A DNA stretch of 35,124 nt from an uncultured Pelagibacteraceae bacterium (GTDB taxonomy: Bacteria > Pseudomonadota > Alphaproteobacteria > Pelagibacterales > Pelagibacteraceae), in assembly GCA_902560225.1 (NCBI GenBank), contig CACEKT010000009.1, positions 1 to 35,124 on the forward strand. The letters run 5' to 3'. Below, in pieces: positions 15,491-24,179 of the stretch (the first letter of the stretch is position 1; each line of letters begins with the position of its first letter). The notes beneath the pieces were generated by a model that saw only the letters and a list, made by a program, of their open reading frames with translations, had not been told where the DNA came from and searched no databases. The position numbers and the translations under genes are program-made.

Positions 15491-16323
15491 TGGAAATTAA
15501 ATTATTATCAGGAGCACTAGGTGCAGAAATTAGTGGAATTGATTTAACTGATACTTCTGATCAAAATTTTAAGAAAATAAATGACTTATTATTAGAGCAT
15601 AAAGTAATTTTTTTTAGAGATCAGCTCATTACAAATGAACAGCAAATAGCTCTTGCAGCAAAATTTGGTCCTCTAGAAACACATGCATATGTTAAAGGAT
15701 TAAAAGATCATCCAGAAATTGTAAGGATTATTAAAGGTAAAGAAGAAAAAAACCAATGGGGTGAGAACTGGCATAGTGATGTAAGTTATAATTCTAAACC
15801 TACCAAAGCAGTAATATTAAAGTCAGTGAAAATTCCTCCTGTTGGCGGAGATACTTGTTTTTCAAATATGGAATTAGCATGGGAAACATTAGACCCTAAA
15901 ATCCAAAGTAAAATAATTAATAAAAAAGCAGTTCATAGTTCACTTGGAGCAGAATTTTTTATTGATAACTATAAATATATGGAAGGAAATGAAAAAAGAA
16001 ATTACGATTCTTACTCAAATGAACATCCAATAGTCAGAACACATCCAGAAACAGGTAAAAAAATTTTATATGTTAACTGGACTTACACAAAACAAATTAT
16101 TGGTTTAAAAAAAGAGGAAAGTGATAAAATTTTAGCGGAAATATTTGAGCATCAAGCTAGACTTGATCTTACTTGTAGATTTAACTGGACTGAAAATGCT
16201 GTGGCCATTTGGGACAATAGAAGTGTAATTCATTATGCCATAGCTGACTTTTTTCCTGGAAGAGGTTTAGGTTATGAAAGAATAATGGATAGAATTGCTA
16301 TCGAAGGCGATCACCCACAATAA
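15490..16323 (+). CDS. TauD/TfdA-family 2-oxoglutarate-dependent dioxygenase
   Basis: A 277-aa Fe(II)/2-oxoglutarate oxygenase. The iron-binding triad is H95-x-D97 (WHSDVS) with the distal H248 (WDNRSVIHYA); arginines at R264 and R267 (YERIMDR) are candidates for 2-oxoglutarate and substrate carboxylate binding. The GGDTCFSNM motif (~119-127) is typical of the family. Such enzymes hydroxylate next to a heteroatom, leading to release of sulfite, amine or phenol from small molecules. The next gene encodes a GMC oxidoreductase, a common partner for oxidising an alcohol or aldehyde product. It is probably not taurine-specific, since no Tau transporter is nearby. Confidence 0.9.
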   Translation: MEIKLLSGALGAEISGIDLTDTSDQNFKKINDLLLEHKVIFFRDQLITNEQQIALAAKFGPLETHAYVKGLKDHPEIVRIIKGKEEKNQWGENWHSDVSYNSKPTKAVILKSVKIPPVGGDTCFSNMELAWETLDPKIQSKIINKKAVHSSLGAEFFIDNYKYMEGNEKRNYDSYSNEHPIVRTHPETGKKILYVNWTYTKQIIGLKKEESDKILAEIFEHQARLDLTCRFNWTENAVAIWDNRSVIHYAIADFFPGRGLGYERIMDRIAIEGDHPQ

Positions 16324-16333
16324 AATTATTACA

Positions 16334-17917
16334 TTGAAATTTGATTATTTAATTATTGGTGCAGGTACAGCTGGATGTGTTCTTTCAAATAGATTATCTG
16401 CTAAAAGCCAAAATAATGTTGCAATTTTCGAAGCAGGTAAAAATAGCGATATTTGGAAAGTAAATATGCCTCTTGCTATTTTATATACAATGCATGATCC
16501 AAAATATAACTATAAATATTATTCTGAACCAGAGCCACACTTAAATAATAGAAGAATATTTTGTCCAAGAGGAAAAATGATTGGCGGATGTTCTGCTCAT
16601 AATGGAATGGTTTATGTTAGGGGTAATAAAAATGACTATGAAAGATGGTCATCATTTGGTCTCAAAGAATGGAGTTATGAAAAGGTATTACCTTTTTTTA
16701 AAAAAATTGAAACATGGTCTGAGGGTGAAAATAAATACAGAGGAGGAAATGGTATTCTTCCTATAAATCAATCTAAAAATAAAAATCCTTTATTTAAAGC
16801 TTTTTTAGACTCAGCAAAAGAGGCAGGACATAAAATAAATCAAGATATGAATGGAGAAGATCAAGAAGGATTTGGAATGTATGATGTCACAATTCATAAA
16901 GGAGAAAGAGCGAGTGCATCCAAATATTATTTAAATCCAGTAAGAAAAAGAGAAAATTTAAAAGTATTTACAGAGTCTTTTGTTGAAAAGATAATTTTTG
17001 AAGGAAAGAAGGCTGTAGGTATTGAAGTTAAAATAAAAGGTAAAGTTGAAAAAATTTATGCCAATAAAGAAATAATACTTAGTGGAGGATCAATTAATTC
17101 TCCTCAACTACTTATGGTTTCCGGTATTGGTCCTGGAGAGCACTTAAAAGAAAAAGGTGTTGATGTTATTCAAGATATTAAGGGTGTTGGAAAAAACCTT
17201 CAAGATCATCTTGAGACATATATACAGCAAGAATGTAAAACTTCAGATACTTTATACACATATATTAATAAATTGAATATGCTAAGAGTTGGTCTTCAAT
17301 GGTTTTTAAATAAAAGTGGTCCCTGCTCTACTTCCTTTTTAGAGGCAGGTGGTTTTTGTAAATCATCATTAGATAAAGATTATCCAAATATACAATTTCA
17401 TTTTTTTCCAGCTTTTGTAATTGATCATGGTGCAGTAGATCCAGACAGACATGGATATCAATTACATGCAAGTTTAAATCAACCAAAAAGTAGAGGACAT
17501 ATTAAATTAAATACCTCGAATCCATACGATTACCCTAAAATTCAGTTCAACTATTTAGAAGATGAATATGATTTAAAAGAAACAATTAAATGTATTCAAG
17601 TAGCTAGAAAAATATTAGCTCAAAATTCTATGAAACCTTTTGCTGGTAAAGAAATAGGACCAGGTGAAAATGCTAATACTGAAAAAGAAATAGAGAATTA
17701 TATTAGATCAAAATCAGAAACAGCTTATCATCCTTCATGTACCTTAAAAATGGGAACAGATGATATGGCAGTTGTTGATGAAAAATTAAAAATTCATGGT
17801 CTAAAAAATATTAGAGTAGCTGATGCATCTGTAATGCCTGAAATTACAAGTGGTAATTTAAATGCGCCAACATTGATGATAGCGGAAAAAGCTTCTGATT
17901 TTATACTTAATTCATGA
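16334..17917 (+). CDS. GMC-family FAD-dependent oxidoreductase (choline dehydrogenase-like), TTG start
   Basis: A flavoprotein alcohol dehydrogenase. The FAD Rossmann motif IIGAGTAGCVLSNRL stands at the N-terminus, the GMC signature GGCSAHNGMVYVRG (~residues 80-93) follows, and the C-terminal active-site region has YHPSCTLKMGT with the catalytic His and NLNAPTLMIAEKASDF with the conserved Asn. An ATG at 16295 would overlap the oxygenase by 29 nt and add 13 odd residues. I prefer TTG at 16334: it lies 10 nt after the upstream stop and gives MKFDYLIIGAG, the usual family opening, for a 527-aa protein. The substrate may be an amino or aryl alcohol; BetA itself is not established. It overlaps the EamA gene by 4 nt (ATGA). 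Confidence 0.9.
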   Translation: MKFDYLIIGAGTAGCVLSNRLSAKSQNNVAIFEAGKNSDIWKVNMPLAILYTMHDPKYNYKYYSEPEPHLNNRRIFCPRGKMIGGCSAHNGMVYVRGNKNDYERWSSFGLKEWSYEKVLPFFKKIETWSEGENKYRGGNGILPINQSKNKNPLFKAFLDSAKEAGHKINQDMNGEDQEGFGMYDVTIHKGERASASKYYLNPVRKRENLKVFTESFVEKIIFEGKKAVGIEVKIKGKVEKIYANKEIILSGGSINSPQLLMVSGIGPGEHLKEKGVDVIQDIKGVGKNLQDHLETYIQQECKTSDTLYTYINKLNMLRVGLQWFLNKSGPCSTSFLEAGGFCKSSLDKDYPNIQFHFFPAFVIDHGAVDPDRHGYQLHASLNQPKSRGHIKLNTSNPYDYPKIQFNYLEDEYDLKETIKCIQVARKILAQNSMKPFAGKEIGPGENANTEKEIENYIRSKSETAYHPSCTLKMGTDDMAVVDEKLKIHGLKNIRVADASVMPEITSGNLNAPTLMIAEKASDFILNS

Positions 17918-18864
17918 CTTCAGTACAAAATAACCCCAAAGGTATTCTGTTTATTCTGCTAGGAATGGCTGTATTTTCCGTTCAAGATGCCATGATTAAA
18001 TTCATTTATAACGATGCTTCATTATACGAATTATATTTTGGCAGAACGCTAGTAGCTTGGTTCTTACTTGTTTGTTATATGAAATTCTCAAAACAAAAAA
18101 TTAATTTAAAAACACACTATCCATTTTTAACAATATTAAGAGTAATTTGTTTCTTTTTTGGATTTAGTTTTTTTTATGTGTCATTAACATACATGTCCCT
18201 TGCAATGGCTAATGCATTATTTTTTTCTAGTCCATTTTTTGTTTCAATTTTAGCTATAATATTTCTAAAAGAAAAAGTTGGAATTAGAAGATGGTCAGCA
18301 ATTTTTGCTGGGTTTATTGGAGTTTTCATTGTGCTGAATCCAGATTTTAATAATTTTGATTATATGAAATTAGCACCAATTGCTTGTGCATTGTGCTACT
18401 CGATATCAATGACGATTACCAAATATACTTCGGATAAAGATAATGTTTACACTCAAATGATACATTTATACATTGGAGCAACTATAATAAGTATTTTGTT
18501 TTTTATTTTTACAGGCGGAGGTCAATTCAATAACTTTAGTGATCCAACATTTCAATTTATTTTTAGAGAATGGTTTACTAATCCTAGTTATGCTTGGCCA
18601 TTTATTATTTCAATGGGATTCATCGGTGTATTAGCTTTTTTCTGTGTTTTCAATGCCTACAGTATTGCATCTCCTTCTGTTGTTTCTCTATATGAATACT
18701 CTCTAATAATTTGGTCGATATTAATTGGATATATTTTATTTAATAATATTCCCACTCCTAGAACTTTTATTGGTGTTTCAATAATTATAGGTGCTGGCAT
18801 ATATATTTATATAAGAGAAAAAATAAAAGATCACCTAGTTGCTGCTGATACTCCTAATAGATAA
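17914..18864 (+). CDS. EamA/DMT-family transporter (10 TM)
   Basis: A 316-aa membrane protein of the drug/metabolite transporter superfamily with two EamA repeats and about ten hydrophobic segments. The first repeat ends in the characteristic FLKEKVGIRRWSAIFAGFIGVFIVL stretch (shown here by its key residues Lys-Glu-Lys and Gly-Phe-Ile-Gly), and the second has SLYEYSLIIWSILIGYILF. Direction and ligand cannot be told from sequence; with adjacent oxygenases and dehydrogenases it may import their substrate or export a by-product. It is translationally coupled at both ends (4-nt overlap upstream, 1-nt overlap downstream). Confidence 0.88.
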   Translation: MTSVQNNPKGILFILLGMAVFSVQDAMIKFIYNDASLYELYFGRTLVAWFLLVCYMKFSKQKINLKTHYPFLTILRVICFFFGFSFFYVSLTYMSLAMANALFFSSPFFVSILAIIFLKEKVGIRRWSAIFAGFIGVFIVLNPDFNNFDYMKLAPIACALCYSISMTITKYTSDKDNVYTQMIHLYIGATIISILFFIFTGGGQFNNFSDPTFQFIFREWFTNPSYAWPFIISMGFIGVLAFFCVFNAYSIASPSVVSLYEYSLIIWSILIGYILFNNIPTPRTFIGVSIIIGAGIYIYIREKIKDHLVAADTPNR

Positions 18865-19829
18865 TGAAAAGTTATATTCCAACAATAAATGTATCACCTT
18901 TATTAAAATCTAATTTTAATTCTATATCAGCAAAAAACACCATTAAAAAAATTAAAAAGGCCTGTGTTGATGTTGGATTTTTTCAAATTATTGGACATGG
19001 TATAGAGATTAAAGAAATAAATAATATCTGTAAAATTGGTAATAAATTTTTTAACTCGTCAATAAAAAATAAAAATAAGTTAGCTCCTAGAAAATGGAAT
19101 AAAAAAAATAAAAATACCTACAGAGGTTATTTTCCAAATACTGTTAATGGTAAAGAAGGTTTGGATTTAGGTGATCTTAAAATAACACCTAATATCCTTA
19201 AAAAATATAAATCACCATATATTGAATACTTGAATTTAAATAAATCCTTAAGTAAATCTTCAATTAAAAGTTTATCAAATTATTTTGATAATATTTTTTC
19301 CTTAAGTGAAATATTATTTAAAAGTATAATTAAGCTTTATAAAAAAGATGAGAGTATCAGCAACCAAGCTTTCTCTAGAGTTAAAACTCTAAGTACATTA
19401 AGATTTAATTACTATCCTAATCAAACAAAACCTGTGGAAATATCTAAACAAGATGGTGTAGCTCTTGGATGTGAGACACATGTTGATAGTGGAGTTTTTA
19501 CTGTTCTTTACCAAGATAAAAAAGGAGGTTTGCAGGTTCAAAATAGAAAAAATAAAAAATGGTATGATGTACCATTTAATAGAAATGCACTAATAGTAAA
19601 TACTGGATTAGCTCTCGAATATTTAAGTAGTGGTAAATTTAAAGCTACAAATCATAGGGTGCTCTGGAATAAGACAAAAAGAATGTCTGTGCCCTTTTTC
19701 TTTGAACCTTCATATGATTTCGTAATGCACCCTTCCTTTCTAAATGGCTCAAAGAGCGTTAAAAAAGGCATATTTTTTCAAAAATTTTTACAAAACTCTT
19801 TGAAGAAATTTATTGAATATCAACGTTAA
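18864..19829 (+). CDS. Isopenicillin-N-synthase-like 2OG-Fe(II) oxygenase
   Basis: A 321-aa non-haem iron oxygenase. The N-terminal DIOX_N region has the family phrase VGFFQIIGHGI (~37-47). The iron triad is H206-x-D208 (THVDSG) with H264 (ATNHRV), and 2-oxoglutarate binding is indicated by R273-x-S275 (RMSVPFF). The family is widespread in bacteria with varied hydroxylation or desaturation roles; the name does not imply antibiotic synthesis. It is the last gene before a 107-nt gap with its own leader, so it probably closes the first + strand operon. It is unusually Lys/Asn-rich, consistent with the AT bias of the genome. Confidence 0.88.
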   Translation: MKSYIPTINVSPLLKSNFNSISAKNTIKKIKKACVDVGFFQIIGHGIEIKEINNICKIGNKFFNSSIKNKNKLAPRKWNKKNKNTYRGYFPNTVNGKEGLDLGDLKITPNILKKYKSPYIEYLNLNKSLSKSSIKSLSNYFDNIFSLSEILFKSIIKLYKKDESISNQAFSRVKTLSTLRFNYYPNQTKPVEISKQDGVALGCETHVDSGVFTVLYQDKKGGLQVQNRKNKKWYDVPFNRNALIVNTGLALEYLSSGKFKATNHRVLWNKTKRMSVPFFFEPSYDFVMHPSFLNGSKSVKKGIFFQKFLQNSLKKFIEYQR

Positions 19830-19838
19830 GATTAATAG

Positions 19839-19936
19839 TATAATTTCATTAAAGCGATACATAACTCATCGTGAAATCCAATACGAAAGTGGGATCGGTC
19901 GTCTTTTTTTAAATTAGAAAGTTTAAAGGAGGAAGA
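19839..19936 (+). promoter_or_regulatory. Promoter and structured leader of the monooxygenase operon
   Basis: A perfect TATAAT box lies at 19839-19844, with TTGAAT at 19813-19818 as a possible but distant -35. The leader that would follow is richer in G and C than its surroundings. A hairpin at 19876-19895 has arms ATCC-TAC and GTG-GGAT with an AA bulge and a GAAA (GNRA) tetraloop, and a seven-T tract lies at 19904-19910. An upstream 5-bp stem (GCGAT/ATCGT, ~19854-19872) is also possible. A strong AAAGGAGGA ribosome binding site at 19925-19932 precedes the ATG. The layout could be a riboswitch or attenuator, but I cannot match it to a known class. Confidence 0.5.
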
Positions 19937-21106
19937 ATGAAATTTGGATACTTTTGTAATACTACTAACTGGAATCATAAGCCATACGACGAGCTTCTAG
20001 ATGAAACTAGAGAAATTACAGAATACTGTGATAAATCTAGTTGGGACTCTATCTGGTATACTGAACACCACTTTAACCATGAAGGAATGGAGTCTTTAAC
20101 TAATCCATTAATGATGGGTGTAGATGCTGCTGCTCGAACTAAAAATATTAGAATTGGTCAAGCTTGCAATGTGATCACTTTTCATAATCCAATAAGAATG
20201 GCTGAAGATATCGCTTTATTAGATCAATTGTCTAAAGGAAGAGTTGAAATAGGAATTGGTAGAGGAATTTATGGTAGAGAAGCTATTAATTTAAATAAAG
20301 AAGCTGATATGAAAGACCAGGCAAAAAACTTTAGATTATTTGAAGAAACACTTACTATTTTAAAAAAAGCTTGGAAAGAAAAATTTTTTAATCACAAAGG
20401 TGAGTTTTATACATACCCTGCACCTGATTATGTTTGACAACATGATATGAGCCCACCAAATAAAGATTTAGTAAACCTTGAAACAAATGTAATGGAAAAT
20501 ATTAGTGTACTTCCAAAACCTTATCAAAAACCTTGTCCACCTATTCACCAAGTTGTTGATGGAATTAGGTCAATCGAATGGGCAGCACAACAAGGATTAA
20601 ATATAATAATGTGGATACCAACTGTTAAAGCTTTAAAAATAAAATTTGAAGCATTTAGAAATGCAAAATCTGAAGCAGAAAAAAGAAACGTACCAATGGG
20701 TGAAGGAATTTCTTTAGTAAGAGACATGTTTGTTGCAGACACAATGGAAGAAGCTAAAGAAAAAGCAGGAGAACATATGGTAAACTATATGAGATGGGTT
20801 TGTCATTGGAGAGGCCTTGGAAATCATATGGATCCAGGAGAAGAACTTCCGGTAACAAAAGGTAAATTAGATTTATTGAGTTATGATTTTCTCCATAAAC
20901 GAAATATGTTATTTGGAACTCCAGAATATGTTATTGATAAAATTAAAGAACTAAAAAGTGAATTAAATTTACAAAACTTACAAGTTTGGTCGAATTTTCC
21001 AGGTGTTAAACATGAAGACTGTATGAAAAGTATAAAACTTTTCACAGAAAAAGTAATGCCTCACTTTAAAGAAGATATAGATACTGAAGTCAAAAAAGTT
21101 TCGTGA
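19937..21106 (+). pseudogene. Luciferase-like flavin-dependent monooxygenase interrupted by an in-frame TGA
   Basis: Two fragments in the same frame (19937-20437 and 20447-21106) make one ~389-residue LLM protein with TGA at 20435-20437 between PAPDYV and QHDMSPPNKD. The first part holds the flavin-barrel opening (YFCNTTNWNHKPYDE, WYTEHHFNHEG, RIGQACNVITFHNPIRMAED); the second holds FPKP-type VLPKPYQKPCPP and FGTPEYVIDKI. A single G-to-A change from TGG (Trp) would explain it. TGA ends neighbouring genes, so it is not a sense codon here, and no selenocysteine hairpin is evident after it. Both halves are otherwise well kept and the ribosome binding site is strong, which suggests a recent mutation, a sequencing error, or re-initiation at the ATG 9 nt downstream. 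Confidence 0.85.
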
Positions 21107-21119
21107 TCAAATCACGAAA
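21099..21119. repeat. Perfect 9-bp inverted repeat over the stop/start overlap
   Basis: TTTCGTGAT (21099-21107) and ATCACGAAA (21111-21119) are perfect inverse complements separated by the three bases CAA. The left arm contains the GTG start of the TPP enzyme and the TGA stop of the monooxygenase (GTGA, 21103-21106). In the mRNA the hairpin would bury the GTG until ribosomes finishing the upstream gene melt it. Read on the - strand the stem is followed by TTTTTT, like an intrinsic terminator. Confidence 0.8.
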
Positions 21120-22806
21120 AAAAATAACCGGTGGTCAAGCTGCTGTAAAATCTTTAAAAAAAGAAAATGTTGAAAAAGTGTTTGGTCTCATTGGTTCAGC
21201 TACGATGGAGATATTTGATGCTCTATATCATGAAAAAAAAATTAAATTTATTGGCGTAAGAGATGAGCGAACAGGAACACATATGGCTGATGGATATGCA
21301 AGAGCTTCTAATAAACCTGGTGTTATTATTGCAGGTCAAAATGGTCCAGGTGCTACTAATTTAGTTACTGGTGTTGCTCAAGCAAAGGCCGCATTTTCAC
21401 CAGTTGTTGCAATTGCTGGATCGTATTCAACTAAAGATAAAATGGAAGATGCATTTCAAGGATTAGATCAACAATCTCTATTTGCTCCTATTACAAAAAA
21501 AACTTGGACTATAAAAAATTCAAAAAAAATACCTGATATTATGAGTGATGCTTTTAGTTTGGCAATGAAACCTAGAAGAGGCCCCGTTTGTGTTAATTTG
21601 CCAAGAAATATTTTAGCAGCAACAAATAATTACAATATAAATACAAATAAACCTTCTTTCGTTAATGAAAGTATTCTTAAAGGTGGCTATGAGAAAATAA
21701 AGAAAGCGGTGAAAATTATAAATCAAGCAAAAAAGTTTATAATAATTGCTGGAGGGGGAATTAAATACACTGCTAAATATAAAGAAGTAATTAAACTAGC
21801 AGAATTATTAAATATACCAATAGTAACTGCAGCAGGTCACGGGGATGCTATTCCATTTAATCATAAACTAAATGCAGGTCAAATGGGTCCTCGAGGAAAT
21901 CCTGTTGCTTCACGTCTTGTTAAAGAATCAGATGTAATTTTAGCAATTGGAACAAGATTAGGTTTTAACTCTACTTTTTATTCTTACGATAACATAAACA
22001 AAAAAGCAAAAATTATTCAAATTGAAATAGAAAAAAAAATGCTTGGAAAATATTTTCCTATTGTAGTTGGTATTAATGCTGATGCAGGTACAGCAACTAA
22101 GCAAATATATAATGAGATTAAAAAACAAAGGATTAAATTAGATGTAAAAAATTGGACAAGCTCATATCTAAAAGAGAGAAAAAATTATTTAGTTAGAAGA
22201 GAAAAAGACAATCTTGGAAAAAACTTTCCTATTCAACCCAAAGGATTGTTTAAAGAAATAAGAAAAGCATTACCTAAAGATAATGCTATTACTCTAGATG
22301 CGGGAACTCTATGTTTACAAGCAACAGATGCTCTAGAATATTATAATCCTCCATCTTTATTTACTCCTTTGGACTTTGGCTTAGTAGGTTTTTCATTTGC
22401 GTGTGGTCTTGGAGTTAAAATTGCAAAACCAAAAAAAACTGTTGTAAGTCTAATGGGCGATGGTGGTTTTGGTATGACAATATCTGAGTTAAGTACAGCA
22501 GTTGAATATGGCATAAATACAATAACTATTGTAATGAACAATCAAAGTTGGGGAGCTGAAAAAGCATATCAGAAAGACTTTTTTGGTAAAAGGTATTTAG
22601 GTGCAGATATCACTAGTCCTTCTTTTGACAAAGTTGCTGAATTATATGGAGCAAAAGGTTTTAAGGTTAAAAAAATTTCAGAAATAAACGAAGCAATTAG
22701 TGCTTCAATTAAATGTAATAAACCTGCGGTGATTGATGTTGATGTAGATCCTAAAGCATTATACAGTTTTAGAAGAGACAGTTTCAAACATAGAGAAAAA
22801 AAATGA
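21103..22806 (+). CDS. Thiamine pyrophosphate enzyme (acetolactate-synthase-like fold)
   Basis: A 567-aa TPP-dependent enzyme with the three domains of the POX/ALS family. The cofactor-activating Glu is E55 in GVRDERTGTHMADGYAR, GQNGPGATN follows, the central domain is at ~200-340, and the TPP/Mg motif starts GDGGFG near residue 452 and ends in MNNQSWG. The start is GTG, overlapping the upstream TGA by 4 nt and lying within a hairpin. There is no small regulatory subunit and the substrate region differs from IlvB, so branched-chain synthesis is unlikely. Members of this group decarboxylate or cleave 2-oxo acids, oxalyl-CoA, sulfoacetaldehyde and others. It probably acts on a product of the monooxygenase pathway. 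Confidence 0.88.
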   Translation: MIKSRKKITGGQAAVKSLKKENVEKVFGLIGSATMEIFDALYHEKKIKFIGVRDERTGTHMADGYARASNKPGVIIAGQNGPGATNLVTGVAQAKAAFSPVVAIAGSYSTKDKMEDAFQGLDQQSLFAPITKKTWTIKNSKKIPDIMSDAFSLAMKPRRGPVCVNLPRNILAATNNYNINTNKPSFVNESILKGGYEKIKKAVKIINQAKKFIIIAGGGIKYTAKYKEVIKLAELLNIPIVTAAGHGDAIPFNHKLNAGQMGPRGNPVASRLVKESDVILAIGTRLGFNSTFYSYDNINKKAKIIQIEIEKKMLGKYFPIVVGINADAGTATKQIYNEIKKQRIKLDVKNWTSSYLKERKNYLVRREKDNLGKNFPIQPKGLFKEIRKALPKDNAITLDAGTLCLQATDALEYYNPPSLFTPLDFGLVGFSFACGLGVKIAKPKKTVVSLMGDGGFGMTISELSTAVEYGINTITIVMNNQSWGAEKAYQKDFFGKRYLGADITSPSFDKVAELYGAKGFKVKKISEINEAISASIKCNKPAVIDVDVDPKALYSFRRDSFKHREKK

Positions 22807-23390
22807 ATTTAGAGTTGAGAAAATTTACAAAATTTGTTGATAAAACTTTTATTGAAGGTGGTAAAGAAGCAAAGGAACCTGTTTTGCTAGTTTCTGTTGC
22901 TGCAGTATTTAAAAACCCTTGGCATGGACAAGGCTTTGTTGAAAACTTAAGACCAATAATTTTAGACTTAGCTCCTAAATTAGGTGATTTATTGGTTCCA
23001 GAACTTATAAAAGAAATTGGTTCACCAGAAAAAATTTTAGCTTACGGAAAAGCTGGAGTTGTAGGTCTAAATGGTGAAATTGAACATGCCTCTGCTTTTA
23101 TACATACTCTTAGATTTGGAAATAAATTTAGAGATGCTGTTGGGGGAACTTCATATTTAAGTTTTACAAATATTAGAGGAGGCGCAGGTACAAAAATTTC
23201 AATTCCAATGATGCACAAAACCGACTCTGGTCTTAGACCTTATTACTTAACTCATGAGTTCACAATTCATGATGCTCCTTTTGATGATGAAATTGTAATA
23301 GCAATTGGAGGTTCTTCTAGTGGACGTGCACACGCAAGAACGGGTGATAGATATCAAGATATGAAAGAAATGGGTATTGAGCCCAAATAA
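22803..23390 (+). CDS. Amino acid synthesis (AA_synth/DUF1185) family protein
   Basis: A 195-aa protein recognised as the AA_synth (formerly DUF1185) family. Characteristic stretches are VSVAAVFKNPWHGQGF near residue 30, YGKAGVVGLNGEIEHASAFI near 83 and the C-terminal IAIGGSSSGRAHARTGDR. The biochemical role of the family is not firmly established despite its name. It overlaps the TPP enzyme by 4 nt (ATGA) and is followed 6 nt later by a hydrolase. Members of this family occur beside LLM monooxygenases, hydrolases and aldehyde dehydrogenases in other proteobacteria as far as I remember. A hydrolase or lyase role on a ring-opened intermediate is possible but unproven. Confidence 0.8.
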   Translation: MNLELRKFTKFVDKTFIEGGKEAKEPVLLVSVAAVFKNPWHGQGFVENLRPIILDLAPKLGDLLVPELIKEIGSPEKILAYGKAGVVGLNGEIEHASAFIHTLRFGNKFRDAVGGTSYLSFTNIRGGAGTKISIPMMHKTDSGLRPYYLTHEFTIHDAPFDDEIVIAIGGSSSGRAHARTGDRYQDMKEMGIEPK

Positions 23391-23396
23391 TACTTG

Positions 23397-24179
23397 ATGG
23401 CATTTGGAACAACTTCATCAGGTACTTTCTATTATTTTAATAATAAACAGCAATCTATTCCTATAGTATTTATTCATGGTGTGGGGTTAACTCATGAAAT
23501 CTGGGAACCTCAATTAAATTTTTTTAAAGATTATAGTACAATTTCATATGATATTTTAGGACATGGAAAAACACTTTTAGATAAAAGAGAAATAAGTTTT
23601 GATGATTTTTCAGATCAATTAATCAATTTAATTGATGAACTTAAAATTGATAAAATTCATTTAGTTGGATTTTCAATTGGTTCATTGATTGCAAGAAATT
23701 TTGCAATAAGATTTAATGACAGGATAAAATCTTTAATTCTTTTATGTTCCATTTACAAAAGATCTCACGAGCAACAAAAAATTGTTAATCAAAGATTTGA
23801 TCAAGCTAAAAAAGAATTAAAATTATCAAAACTAGCTTTAAAAAGATGGTTTACAGATGAGTATTTAGAAAAAAATCCAAATATTTATGAAAAAATTACC
23901 TCAATTTTATCTGCTAATAATATGGAGAATTTTTTAAAAGTTTACGAGCTATTTGTTGCTCATAAAAATGATGAAGATTTCAATAAAATTAAGGCAAAAA
24001 CTTTAATAATGACTGGGGAACATGACACAGGTTCAACTACAGCGATGTCAGAAGAATTAAATAAAATAATCAAGGATAGTCAGTTAAAGATTATCAATAA
24101 TGGCAAACATCTTTGTGGTATTGAATGTGCGGATAATGTAAATTTAACTATCAAAAATTTTATAGATAAAAATGAGTGA
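23397..24179 (+). CDS. Alpha/beta hydrolase (enol-lactonase-like size class)
   Basis: A 260-aa alpha/beta hydrolase with the oxyanion HGVG motif (FIHGVGLTHEIW), nucleophile Ser93 in GFSIGS, Asp210 in MTGEHDTG and His238 in NNGKHLCG. I chose ATG at 23397 over the TTG at 23394, which adds a single residue. Size and architecture resemble 3-oxoadipate enol-lactonases and RutD-like hydrolases. It ends 8 nt inside the aldehyde dehydrogenase gene, a strong sign of coupled translation. In context it would hydrolyse an ester, lactone or amide produced by the flavin monooxygenase. Confidence 0.87.
   Translation: MAFGTTSSGTFYYFNNKQQSIPIVFIHGVGLTHEIWEPQLNFFKDYSTISYDILGHGKTLLDKREISFDDFSDQLINLIDELKIDKIHLVGFSIGSLIARNFAIRFNDRIKSLILLCSIYKRSHEQQKIVNQRFDQAKKELKLSKLALKRWFTDEYLEKNPNIYEKITSILSANNMENFLKVYELFVAHKNDEDFNKIKAKTLIMTGEHDTGSTTAMSEELNKIIKDSQLKIINNGKHLCGIECADNVNLTIKNFIDKNE

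Noticed and set aside
18864..19829. Antibiotic (penicillin-type) biosynthesis from the IPNS-like gene
   Set aside because: The family is broad, and no peptide synthetase or acyltransferase is present.
20435..20437. Selenocysteine or sense-codon reading of the TGA
   Set aside because: No hairpin of bacterial SECIS type is visible just after it, and TGA ends other genes in the window (17915-17917, 21104-21106, 24177-24179).
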